Shown here one piece after another: positions 1-8,055 of a stretch of DNA of 13,798 nucleotides; the first letter of the stretch is position 1; the number at the start of each line of letters is the position of its first letter. Source of the stretch: Acidobacteriaceae bacterium. Its GTDB lineage: Bacteria; Acidobacteriota; Terriglobia; Terriglobales; Acidobacteriaceae. The stretch is from positions 1-13,798 of the forward strand of contig WQYS01000028.1 in assembly GCA_009781125.1 (NCBI GenBank). Reading direction: 5' to 3'. The translations under genes were made by a program, and so were the position numbers. The notes beneath the pieces were generated by a model. That model searched no databases. It had not been told where the DNA came from and worked only from the letters and a program-made list of their open reading frames with translations.

Positions 1-1974
1 ATCCCCCATGCCATTGTGTAATCTGGCCATGAATCCCATGACTGTCGGGACTCCCGGGTACAGTTCTCCTTTGGTACGGCGAAAAATATCCAGTGCTTCA
101 TTCAAGGCTTTTTCGGCCTCCGGATACCGTTTAAGCTGGGTGAGCAGATTGCCGTAGTTCGTAAGCGTTGCCGCTAGGTTCAATGGATCCGCGTCTGGAC
201 GACGATAGAGATCGATAGCTTCTCGGAACATAGGTTCGGCTGCAGCAGCATTTCCTCTTTCTTGGCCATAGAAGGATCCAAGGCAGTTCAAAGCTGACGC
301 TAGCGTGTTGGGATTCTGTTTCATCAGCAGCTTACGCGATGCGACGATCTCTTCGTTGAGCTTCCCAAATTCGGCAACGTTACCGAGTTCGTAGTAAACA
401 TTCGCCAGACTCAGCTTGGTTTCTGCCTGATCGACCTCGGAGGCATGCAGAACATCGTGCTGAATCCGTAACACTTCCTTAAGCTGAACCAATGCCTGGT
501 CATAGAGGCCGAGGTCGACGTAAACGTCTCCGAAGACCTTCATCATGTGAGCCTGTATCTCCGGCTGACTGGAAAGCTCGGTCCTGACCTGTTTTGCTCC
601 TTCATCCAGAGTCTCTCGCAAGGTAATCTCTTTACCCTGGGTGGCTCGGGGACCGGCGTTCGTAAACAGTGACTCAAGAAACTTAGCGGTCTGATCGGCC
701 TTATCGCGCTCACGGGCGGCGGTATCCCGTTCACGGGCAGCATTATCGCGCTCGCGGGCGGTTCGCCTTACCTGAATCGTCATGGTGATCGAAAACAGAA
801 TCAATGCCAGCAGCGCAGCCGAAGCCGTGATGACTGCGGCGCGTCTGCGCCGGATGAAGCGTCCGGCACGGTAACGGAAGGTGCTCTGTCTCGCCAGCAC
901 CGGACTGTGTTCGAGATATCTACCGATATCGTCGGAGAGTTCCTTCACATAGCTGTACCGCGCCGAAGGCTCCTTGCGCAGAGCCTTCATAATGATGGCA
1001 TCGATATCGCCGGTGAGTTCTTCGGCCAGCTTAGGCGATGTGACCGCCGCGCTTGGCTTCGGCGGGTCCACTGTGCAGACGACGCGATGAAGTTCCTCGT
1101 ACTGCGCACTGGTGAGATGCTGTGCCGGAGTCCCCGTCAGCATCTCGTAGAGAATCATGCCCAGTCCATAGACATCGGTGACCGTGCTGACTGGCCGCCC
1201 ATCCACCTGCTCAGGACTCGAATAGCGAGGAGTAAGTGGACGATAGACCGTCGTGTTGCCACCAGCGGAATCCTGCATCTGTTCGTCAAGAATCTTGGCG
1301 ATGCCGAAGTCCAGTAGTTTCGGGCTTCCGCTCTTATCGACAAGGATGTTGTCAGGCTTCAGATCGCGGTGAATCACCAGATGTTGATGCGCATATTGAA
1401 CAGCCGAGCAAATCTGCTGAAAGAGATGAATGCGTTCAGGAATCGACTTGTCTTTACACCAGTCGAGCAGAGGTTCGCCGTCAATGTAATCCATGACGAG
1501 GTACGGCAGGCCATCTTCGGTCACGCCGCCGTCGAGCAGGTGAGCAATGTTGGGATGCTTGAGGCTGGCCAGAATCTGACGCTCCTGCCGGAACCGCTCT
1601 GTCATGGATGAGTTGGCCACGCTCCATTGCAGAATCTTAACGGCAACGCTCCCTTCAAAGATTCCGTCGGCGCGTTCGGCCAGATAGACCGTTCCCATGC
1701 CGCCGCGGCCAATCTCGCGCACGATGCGGTACGCGCCCACTATGCGCCCGGCCCAGGGTTCTCTTTGCTCAGATATATCTTCCGCTACCCGGCCCATCGA
1801 ACCCGTTATATCGATCTCTTCATCGGTATCGGCGGCCAACAGGTTCTCAACCTCTTTGCGCAACGGCTCGTTACCATCGCAGGCGGTTTCAAGGAACGTT
1901 GGTCTGTCTTCGGCGGGAAGGTTCAGGCATTGATGGAATAGCTCTTCCACCCGCTTCAAATCGTTGTTGGACAT
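1..1974 (-). CDS. Ser/Thr protein kinase with transmembrane segment and TPR tail (3' end off window)
   Basis: Predicted membrane-anchored Hanks-type Ser/Thr kinase. 658 codons are open from the ATG to the left edge with no stop, so the C-terminus is missing. Visible motifs: glycine-rich loop G89-R-G-G-M-G94, VAVK with the ATP-binding Lys113, catalytic HRDLKPDN (H202, D204, K206, N209), D222-F-G-I-A-K, and an SPEQ activation-segment end. All key catalytic residues are present, so it should be active. A basic stretch (FIRRRRA) precedes one hydrophobic helix at about 379-401. A charged heptad segment (about 405-424) follows, then helical repeats that look like TPRs (about 440-658), probably outside the membrane. 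The start is well fixed: AGGAG lies 8 nt upstream, inside the sigma gene, and the ATG overlaps that gene's stop by 19 bp, suggesting translational coupling. The family and the ECF-kinase pairing are well known in Acidobacteriota. The kinase substrate is inferred, not shown. Confidence 0.93.
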   Translation of the reverse strand, partial: MSNNDLKRVEELFHQCLNLPAEDRPTFLETACDGNEPLRKEVENLLAADTDEEIDITGSMGRVAEDISEQREPWAGRIVGAYRIVREIGRGGMGTVYLAERADGIFEGSVAVKILQWSVANSSMTERFRQERQILASLKHPNIAHLLDGGVTEDGLPYLVMDYIDGEPLLDWCKDKSIPERIHLFQQICSAVQYAHQHLVIHRDLKPDNILVDKSGSPKLLDFGIAKILDEQMQDSAGGNTTVYRPLTPRYSSPEQVDGRPVSTVTDVYGLGMILYEMLTGTPAQHLTSAQYEELHRVVCTVDPPKPSAAVTSPKLAEELTGDIDAIIMKALRKEPSARYSYVKELSDDIGRYLEHSPVLARQSTFRYRAGRFIRRRRAAVITASAALLALILFSITMTIQVRRTARERDNAARERDTAARERDKADQTAKFLESLFTNAGPRATQGKEITLRETLDEGAKQVRTELSSQPEIQAHMMKVFGDVYVDLGLYDQALVQLKEVLRIQHDVLHASEVDQAETKLSLANVYYELGNVAEFGKLNEEIVASRKLLMKQNPNTLASALNCLGSFYGQERGNAAAAEPMFREAIDLYRRPDADPLNLAATLTNYGNLLTQLKRYPEAEKALNEALDIFRRTKGELYPGVPTVMGFMARLHNGMGD
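701..763 (-). repeat. Three 21-bp tandem repeats encoding coiled-coil heptads in the kinase
   Basis: Three imperfect 21-bp units (701-721, 722-742, 743-763) sit inside the kinase gene. They encode repeated heptads of the form RERDxAA/D between the transmembrane helix and the TPR region. The charged, alanine-rich heptads suggest a short coiled-coil stalk that could dimerise the kinase. Copy number may vary between strains, because tandem 21-bp units keep the frame when gained or lost. Confidence 0.8.
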
Positions 1975-2516
1975 GACATCATCTCCTGTTTGAGCCATGC
2001 CTTGGCGAAACGTATGTCTCGCACGACTGTGGGGACAGAAATTTGCAGGCACTCGGCAACTTCAGAGACGGAAAGGCCGCCGAAGTAACGCAGCTCGATA
2101 ATCTTTGCCTTGCGCTCATCCCGACTGGCAAGCCGTTCGAGCGAGATGTGGACATGGAGTACGTTTTCCAGGTCCATATCTATCGGTGTGTTTGCAGTGG
2201 CGCTTAGTGGACGGGCGCGCTTGGCGGCCACGCGCTTCCGCGTATGTTCCACCATGATGTCGTGCATGGCGCAGGCGGCAATTCCAAAAAAATGCACTCG
2301 GTTTTCGCAGTCCGGCGCAGTGCCTTGGTTGAGCCGGAGGTAGGCTTCATGTACCAGCGCCGTTGGCTGAAGAGTTTGATTGGGACGATCCCGGAGGCAG
2401 CCTGCCGCCAGGCGGCGCAATTCCCGGTAGACCATAGGCACAAGTTCTTCGTATGCCTGCTGATCTCCCTCTCGCCAGGCTTTGAGCAGATTGGTAATGG
2501 ATTTTTTTCCCGCCAT
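1956..2516 (-). CDS. ECF-type RNA polymerase sigma factor (TIGR02999-like, kinase-associated)
   Basis: 186-aa ECF sigma factor. Region 2 spans about residues 8-100, including LVHEAYLRL at 54-62 and the HFFGIAACAMHDIMVEHTR segment. Region 4 spans about 120-180, with the helix-turn-helix LSVSEVAECLQISVPTVVRD. Length and sequence fit the TIGR02999 / ECF43-like group seen beside Ser/Thr kinases. I chose the ATG at 2516 because the protein then begins MAGKKSITNLLKAWREGD, matching the family start. An upstream in-frame ATG at 2549 would add 11 residues and has no ribosome site; the chosen start has only a weak purine run (GAGAAAAA). Where ordinary ECFs have an acidic patch just before the LVxE helix, this protein has TLQPTA (Thr48, Thr52). 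No anti-sigma gene is visible; the overlapping kinase gene is the likely regulator. Confidence 0.93.
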   Translation of the reverse strand: MAGKKSITNLLKAWREGDQQAYEELVPMVYRELRRLAAGCLRDRPNQTLQPTALVHEAYLRLNQGTAPDCENRVHFFGIAACAMHDIMVEHTRKRVAAKRARPLSATANTPIDMDLENVLHVHISLERLASRDERKAKIIELRYFGGLSVSEVAECLQISVPTVVRDIRFAKAWLKQEMMSCPTTI

Positions 2517-3037
2517 TGTTTTTCTCGCTGCAAAGCTCCAATACAACATTCGTGAGCAGACCGTATCACCTGAATCCCCCCGGAGGTAAAGGCGTCCTCA
2601 GCGGCCCCATCTCAATCTATCGAGACGCTGACACCCCAAGCGCAAGGTGTCGAAATCATGCAAGATTCTGCGAATGCCCGTAGCTTACACCCGGCCTGCC
2701 TCAAATTGCAAAGCCTGATCTTTACCACTTTCCGGGTTTTACCGTGCCTGCTGCATCCGGCGTGCAATTCATTGCTAAGTTGAACAAGATGAATGAGTTT
2801 CAGATGGAATCGCCCCGGTTCGGTATATCGCGGTAAGTCCGCAGTATGACGAATGCCCATGCTTCGGCAGACCTCCTGAGCCGTGCGCCGTTCGAGGGCC
2901 ACGAAAAATAAATTTGAAAATCATGATTATGATTTTCTCCGGAATACGGGTATAGAGAGAACCGAAAATTCTGTCGCGGGTTAAGCGCGTCGATTGCTCG
3001 GCGAACTTTCAACAGATTGCACGAAAGGTGTGACCTC
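2517..3037. promoter_or_regulatory. Divergent intergenic region between sigma factor and NHL protein
   Basis: About 520 bp separate the divergent sigma factor and NHL protein genes. It must hold promoters for both. I see no convincing small gene: the minus-strand frames here lack ribosome sites and recognisable motifs. The only clear structure is the inverted repeat at 2916-2937, with a TATAGA (-10-like) at 2951-2956 just downstream on the plus strand. No matching TTGACA-type -35 is present. A weak 6-bp GACACC/GGTGTC inverted repeat near 2630 is probably chance. Confidence 0.5.
2916..2937. promoter_or_regulatory. Perfect 9-bp inverted repeat, candidate operator
   Basis: GAAAATCAT and ATGATTTTC flank a 4-bp GATT centre with no mismatch. 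It lies about 100 bp upstream of the NHL protein start, in the -35 region of the candidate TATAGA box at 2951. The AT-rich perfect dyad stands out from the GC-rich surroundings and has the form of a dimeric regulator site. No regulator is identified. Confidence 0.45.
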
Positions 3038-6000
3038 ATGCGTACACGATTCTCCGCATTAATAGCTGTTTCTTCCAGGTTGGCGGCGCAGCCTCTGCTC
3101 TCTCGCTTCACTCGCACCCAGCGGCTCCTGCTCTGGACAAGTCTTGTTCTCTTCCTGACCTCGTTCGCTGGAGTGGCGCTGCACGCGCAGACACCGGCAG
3201 CGGTGTATGTCCCCTTTCCTACATCGTTGGCGCTCGGATTCAGCAATCTCAGCAGCACTGCCGTGGACCGCAGCGGGAATATCTACGTCACCGACACCAC
3301 AGACAATGCGGTGTACCAGATTCCCGTCGGCTGCACGGATAAGTCCTGCGCAGTGACGTATGCCAATGGATTCACCGACCCGCGCGGAATAACCGTGGAT
3401 AGTAGCGGCAACCTCTATGTTGCGGACTATGCTCTTGGCGAGGTCGAAAAGATTCCGGCTGGCGGTTGTCCGGAAACCAGCCTGGCCTGCTGGACCAAGT
3501 ATGTTTATTTGACTAATCCTTCTGCTGCATTCTACGGCGTGGCGGTGGACAGCGCCGGGAAAATTTATGTAACCGATCCCGGTACTGGCAATTTTATAGG
3601 GTTTACCCCGGGGGCCAGTTGCCCACTGCCCTGTGGCAGCCCTTCGATATCAGCTCCCTTTTCCGACCCCGAAGGCATGGCTGTGGATAACAACGACGCC
3701 GTCGTCTTCGCTGTTAACGGCAGCAGCGAAGTGTGGGAATATCCAGGCAGCGGTATGGTAATTCATCGGCGCGGCGGCGGATTCGATCACCCCACTGACG
3801 TGGCGGTGGACTCGGGCGGCAACATCTACGTTATGGATAACGGCAACAACCGCGAAAAGGTGATTCCTTACAGTTGTTACAACGGCGGCGCGAACGACGC
3901 GACCTGCACCGTCGAGATGTCGAACTATGGCCCTCCCCGGGGAGCGGCGATAGACAGCAACGGGAACCTCTATGTCAATCTCAATACCCTTGTCATCAAG
4001 TACGTGCTCTCGGGTCTGGACTTTGGCCCCGTTCCTGTAGGTACAACTGCGAACACAGTTCCCGTTCCCGCAGGTACAACTTCGGGCACACAGAACGCTA
4101 GTGTGGGGTTCAGGTTTCTAACGAACGTGACGATTCAAGCTCCGCAGGTTCTCACTCTTGGGGCTTCCGGGTTGGACTTCGTCAGGACCAGCGGCTGCGC
4201 GGCGGGTTCCTATAATGCGGGCGATTCCTGCGCGGTATACGTGACCTTCACGCCGAAGTACGCCGGGCCGCGCTACGGCCAGGTGGTGTTGTATGACTCG
4301 GCCAACAACGTCATTGCGACGGCGAATGTGTACGGCATCGGGACCGGGCCGCAGGTGGCGTTCAACAGTCCGCTCCCCGTGCCCGCAACGCTGGGCGGCG
4401 GATTCTTTAATCCCGGGGACGTGGCGGTGGACGCCAGCGGGAACGTTTATGTAGCTGATTCCAGCCACGGTTCAGTGAAGGAAATTCCGGCAAGTTGCTA
4501 CAACGGCGGCGCGAACGACGCTACCTGCGTAAAAACACTCGGCGGCCTTGGAACATTTCCTTTTACTTACGGTGTCGCAGTAGATGGTGGGGGGAATGTC
4601 TATGTCGGTTTCGGTAATGGTGGCCCCAATTCAGTAAAGGAGATTCCGGCAAGTTGCTATGGACCCGGCGGTGCAAACAACGCAAGTTGCACCATCAATC
4701 TCGGAGGTGGATTTGGGCCGGCTAGTTCCGCAGTCGCCGTGGACGGCAGCGGTAACGTCTATGTCAGCGACATTTACCAAGATGCGGTAAAGATGATTCC
4801 GGCAAGTTGTATCAGCGGCGCGAATGACGCTACCTGTACCATCACTTTGGGTGGAGGATTCTCGAATCCTAGCGCGGTAGCCGTGGACGGCAGCGGGAAT
4901 GTCTATGTCGCTGATTCCGGCAACAATTTAGTGAAGTTGATTCCAGCCAGTTGCGTCAGCGGTGCGAACAACGCAGGCTGCGTAAAGACGTTAGGTGGAA
5001 CCCTCAGTCCTTCCGGTATAGCGGTGGACGGTGGAGGTAACGTCTATGTCACAGAGGCAGTGCCCGGAGTTCTGAAAGAAATCCCCGCCAGTTGTTATGG
5101 ACCCGGCGGCGCGAACGACTCCAGTTGCGTCATTACGCTAGGCAGTGGATTCAGCAACCCTTGGGGTATAGCGCTGGATGGCGGCGGGAACATCTATGTC
5201 GCAAACCAAGCTCTCAGGGACGATGCGATACAGAAGATTGACCGCACGACGCGACCGATCCTGACCTACCAGACCACGGTGGCCGGTACGACGAGCGCGG
5301 ACAGTCCACAGACGATATCACTACAGAACATCGGCAACAGTGCTCTGACCTTCCTGGTTCCCACAGCGTCCATCCCGTTTAATCCGTTTGTTGCAGATAG
5401 CTCTCCCGGGTACAGAGCATACGACTTTACCTTGAACAACGAGACTACCTGTCCGCAGATAAGTCCGACCGGCACTGCGGGAAAACTGGACGCAGGCAAC
5501 CTGTGTACCTATACGATTGACTTTACTCCGACAACTGCAGGTACGTTTGACGATATCATCTGGGCGGGATACGACAACTTGAATATCGCAGGCGGGTGGT
5601 ACGCTGTTGCCCACTTGGATGGCACGGGGGTAGCTCCGCTGACGGTCACTCCGGCGGCTCTGGCAGGCGGAACCTACGGCTCCTCTTACGTGCAGACGGT
5701 AAACGCTTCAGGAGGCACGCCTCCGTACACCTACAGCGTGACGACCGGTACGCTTCCTCCGGGCCTCACGCTGAACAGCGCCACGGGCATGATCTCCGGC
5801 ATGTTGGCGGAAGCTAATCCGGCAGGCTTCACCTTCACCATCGAGGCAACGGATAGCAGCGTAGCTCCGATAACCACGGGAATTACGGGATTCGTGAACT
5901 ACACGCTGGTTGTAAAACAGGCGGCAGGATCGCTGAACATCATCGGGCCAACCTCTGGCACGGCAGGCGGGACGGACACGCTGGCAGTCTCAGGTGATTA

Positions 6001-7273
6001 CGACGGCACGGTCACTCTGTCCAGCGCCACGCCGAGCGTCTGCACGGTGAGCGGAACCACTGTGAACTATGTGAGCGGCGGAACCTGCACAGTGACGGCA
6101 TCGGTATCCGCCGGAACCAACTACATGGCGGCAACGGCGATTCCGCTCAGTTTGACGGTGGCATCGGCAACATCGACGCTGGACAAGGTATCCATCGCGC
6201 TGACTCCCGCATCGCAGGTCGTGACGGTTGGCGGTAACGTATCCGTTGCGGCGGAAGTGACCGGAAGCGGCCCGGCTCCCACGGCCAGGGTTAGCTTTAC
6301 CGTCGACGGTGGTGTGCCTCTTACATGTACTCAGCTGACGATGAGCGGCACGACCACCTACTGTGGCGTCACAGACGCTGCTCTTCTGGCCGTTGGCGTA
6401 CACACCATTGCAGCCACGTACCCTGGAGACGCGAACTACGGCGTCACAACATCGTCATCGGTGTACGTTCTGGTTCAGCCAGAGGTACCCGTAGGTATGA
6501 CAGCAGGGTCGTTGAGCATCACAGGTCCAGCATCGGGCACAGCAGGCAGCACGGGAACGGTGACGCTTGCAGGCAACTACGATGGAGTGGTCACTGTGGC
6601 GAGCGTGACACCGGCGATCTGTTCGGTAAGCGGGTTGACAGTAACGTATATCTCCTCTGGAACATGCACGCTGGACGCCTCTGTAACAGCCGGAACCAAC
6701 TACACGGCAGCGACGGCGCTTCCATACAGCTTCCTCGTGTCGGGCGGTTCGGCTCCGCCTGACTTCACGCTTACGCCGACGCCATCCTCGCAGACTCTAT
6801 CCCAGGCCGGAGGCACGGCGACGTATGTCATCGGTGTAGGCTCCGCTCCCGGAGGAGCAGCCTTTCCCGGCACGGTTACTCTGGTAGCCACGCCCGGACT
6901 TCCGAGCGGCGCTACGGCTACGCTGTCGTCGGCGTCGGTGTCGGCTGGAGGAACCTCCACGCTAACCGTCACGCTTCCCAAGGCGACGGCCATGATGGTT
7001 CCAGCGAAAGGCCTCGGCCTGAAGTCTCCGCTGGCGCTGGCGTTTCTGACGCTTCCGCTTCCGCTGATGTTCCTGAGCAGGCGCAAGCACCTTCGTCTGC
7101 TCCACCTGCTGCTGATCGCGTTCGCGTTCGGTCTGGCAGCCGGAGTGACGGGCTGCGGCAGCGGCAACGGCTTCAGCGACGGTAACAGCCCCGTGCAGAA
7201 GACCTTCACCGTCACCGTGACCGGAACCAGCGGAGCGCTGACCCACAGCACAACCGTAACGCTGATCCAGTAG
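3038..7273 (+). CDS. Secreted two-propeller NHL-repeat protein with Ig-like domains
   Basis: 1411-aa exported protein. The ATG at 3038 is preceded by AAAGGTG; a TTG seven codons upstream is less likely. An unusually long signal peptide has its hydrophobic core at about 30-48, with cleavage likely after LHA (residue 50). Domains in order: a six-blade NHL propeller (about 60-325); a beta-rich 'choice-of-anchor' type domain (about 325-445); a second six-blade propeller (about 450-735), whose blades repeat AVDGSGNVYVAD...VKLIPASC; another anchor-type domain (735-865); a putative-Ig (He_PIG-like) domain (866-960); then alternating Ig-like modules (964-1235) and a last Ig-like domain (about 1240-1411). 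Most blades carry a Cys pair in the PASC...GAN.A.C loop. The last domain is interrupted at about 1326-1375 by two hydrophobic segments around an SRRKHLR motif, ending in VTGCGSG. The family role (cell-surface binding or adhesion) is general knowledge; the ligand is unknown. Confidence 0.92.
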   Translation: MRTRFSALIAVSSRLAAQPLLSRFTRTQRLLLWTSLVLFLTSFAGVALHAQTPAAVYVPFPTSLALGFSNLSSTAVDRSGNIYVTDTTDNAVYQIPVGCTDKSCAVTYANGFTDPRGITVDSSGNLYVADYALGEVEKIPAGGCPETSLACWTKYVYLTNPSAAFYGVAVDSAGKIYVTDPGTGNFIGFTPGASCPLPCGSPSISAPFSDPEGMAVDNNDAVVFAVNGSSEVWEYPGSGMVIHRRGGGFDHPTDVAVDSGGNIYVMDNGNNREKVIPYSCYNGGANDATCTVEMSNYGPPRGAAIDSNGNLYVNLNTLVIKYVLSGLDFGPVPVGTTANTVPVPAGTTSGTQNASVGFRFLTNVTIQAPQVLTLGASGLDFVRTSGCAAGSYNAGDSCAVYVTFTPKYAGPRYGQVVLYDSANNVIATANVYGIGTGPQVAFNSPLPVPATLGGGFFNPGDVAVDASGNVYVADSSHGSVKEIPASCYNGGANDATCVKTLGGLGTFPFTYGVAVDGGGNVYVGFGNGGPNSVKEIPASCYGPGGANNASCTINLGGGFGPASSAVAVDGSGNVYVSDIYQDAVKMIPASCISGANDATCTITLGGGFSNPSAVAVDGSGNVYVADSGNNLVKLIPASCVSGANNAGCVKTLGGTLSPSGIAVDGGGNVYVTEAVPGVLKEIPASCYGPGGANDSSCVITLGSGFSNPWGIALDGGGNIYVANQALRDDAIQKIDRTTRPILTYQTTVAGTTSADSPQTISLQNIGNSALTFLVPTASIPFNPFVADSSPGYRAYDFTLNNETTCPQISPTGTAGKLDAGNLCTYTIDFTPTTAGTFDDIIWAGYDNLNIAGGWYAVAHLDGTGVAPLTVTPAALAGGTYGSSYVQTVNASGGTPPYTYSVTTGTLPPGLTLNSATGMISGMLAEANPAGFTFTIEATDSSVAPITTGITGFVNYTLVVKQAAGSLNIIGPTSGTAGGTDTLAVSGDYDGTVTLSSATPSVCTVSGTTVNYVSGGTCTVTASVSAGTNYMAATAIPLSLTVASATSTLDKVSIALTPASQVVTVGGNVSVAAEVTGSGPAPTARVSFTVDGGVPLTCTQLTMSGTTTYCGVTDAALLAVGVHTIAATYPGDANYGVTTSSSVYVLVQPEVPVGMTAGSLSITGPASGTAGSTGTVTLAGNYDGVVTVASVTPAICSVSGLTVTYISSGTCTLDASVTAGTNYTAATALPYSFLVSGGSAPPDFTLTPTPSSQTLSQAGGTATYVIGVGSAPGGAAFPGTVTLVATPGLPSGATATLSSASVSAGGTSTLTVTLPKATAMMVPAKGLGLKSPLALAFLTLPLPLMFLSRRKHLRLLHLLLIAFAFGLAAGVTGCGSGNGFSDGNSPVQKTFTVTVTGTSGALTHSTTVTLIQ

Positions 7274-7289
7274 CCAGCATAGCGGGCTT

Positions 7290-7327
7290 CCCGTCCATGA
7301 CACGGATTTCATCGTGTCATGGATGGG
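7290..7327 (+). terminator. Strong hairpin after the NHL gene
   Basis: TCCATGACACG and CGTGTCATGGA pair perfectly around an 8-nt loop. A G-T wobble then CCC/GGG extend the stem to 15 pairs. It begins about 17 bp after the stop codon. There is no T-run on either strand, so it is not a classic Rho-independent terminator. It could protect the mRNA 3' end or attenuate read-through into the next gene. Confidence 0.6.
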
Positions 7328-7391
7328 GCCTGCTCTTCCCATGCGCGATCACACGCTCGTGCCTGATACCGGAACTCCGCGAGGACGACAG

Positions 7392-8006
7392 ATGAACTTC
7401 ACACGCATTGTTTTGTTCGCAACATCGGCATTACTGCTAACTGCGGCTCAGGCCGCGTTCGCAGCTACCGAGCCGGGCTTGGTAGATGTGACGGTGATGT
7501 ACAGCGCTCAGAGAGCGAATGCTCCGGCAGGCAGCAGCACCGCCTTCTGGATGAACGGAACCACCGGAGAGTTGGCAATTCCGATTCCGATTCCGAAGCT
7601 GCGCAGCCTCTCCTTCGTGGCCGAGGCCGCCAGGCAGCACACCGGCATGGTTCCCTCTTCCCCATACAGCCTGAGCCTGTTCAGCGGCATGGGCGGTCTG
7701 CGCTGGCGGTTTTCTAATCACGCGCTCATCCAGCCCTACGGTCAGGCGCTGGCGGGCGGAGTGCATGGCTTCGATGGATATTTTGCGGCTCCGCGAGGCC
7801 GGACCACAAGCTACGATACCTCCTTCGTCATGGCGCTGGGAGGCGGAGTGGACCTGGCCGTATCGAAACACATCTGGATTCGCGCCGTGCAGGCTGACTA
7901 CTACTATTCGGAGTTACTCAACCGGCAGGCAAATCGGCAAAACCAGTTCCGCATCGGCGGCGGCGTTGTCTACCGCTTCCCACGCTGGTTCTGGGAAAGA
8001 CAGTAA
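7392..8006 (+). CDS. Predicted outer-membrane beta-barrel protein
   Basis: 204-aa exported protein. The start is the ATG preceded by GAGG with a 7-nt gap; an upstream GTG in the same frame would sit inside the preceding hairpin. The signal peptide is hydrophobic at about residues 5-22, ending AAFA. The mature part has alternating polar/apolar strands (VDVTVMYSAQ, LSFVAEAARQ, GLRWRFSNHALIQPYGQALAGG, FVMALGGGVDLAVSKHIWIRAVQADYYYSE, FRIGGGVVYRF). These fit the small OmpA-like/OMP_b-brl barrels common in Acidobacteriota. The last barrel strand ends in YRF, followed by a short WFWERQ tail. Function is unknown. It follows the NHL gene after about 120 bp and precedes the DUF4870-like gene by 49 bp. 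Confidence 0.8.
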   Translation: MNFTRIVLFATSALLLTAAQAAFAATEPGLVDVTVMYSAQRANAPAGSSTAFWMNGTTGELAIPIPIPKLRSLSFVAEAARQHTGMVPSSPYSLSLFSGMGGLRWRFSNHALIQPYGQALAGGVHGFDGYFAAPRGRTTSYDTSFVMALGGGVDLAVSKHIWIRAVQADYYYSELLNRQANRQNQFRIGGGVVYRFPRWFWERQ

Positions 8007-8055
8007 CAAGTAATCGTTCCAAGCAATCTGAGTAAGGTCAACAAGGAGAGAAGAA

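Noticed and set aside
907..1941. Several plus-strand open frames over the kinase gene
   Set aside because: They lie opposite a continuous minus-strand frame with all kinase motifs and have no recognisable domains or ribosome sites.
2612..3258. Two overlapping minus-strand frames (96 and 152 aa) in the divergent region
   Set aside because: No ribosome sites, no family resemblance; the longer one runs opposite the start of the NHL protein gene.
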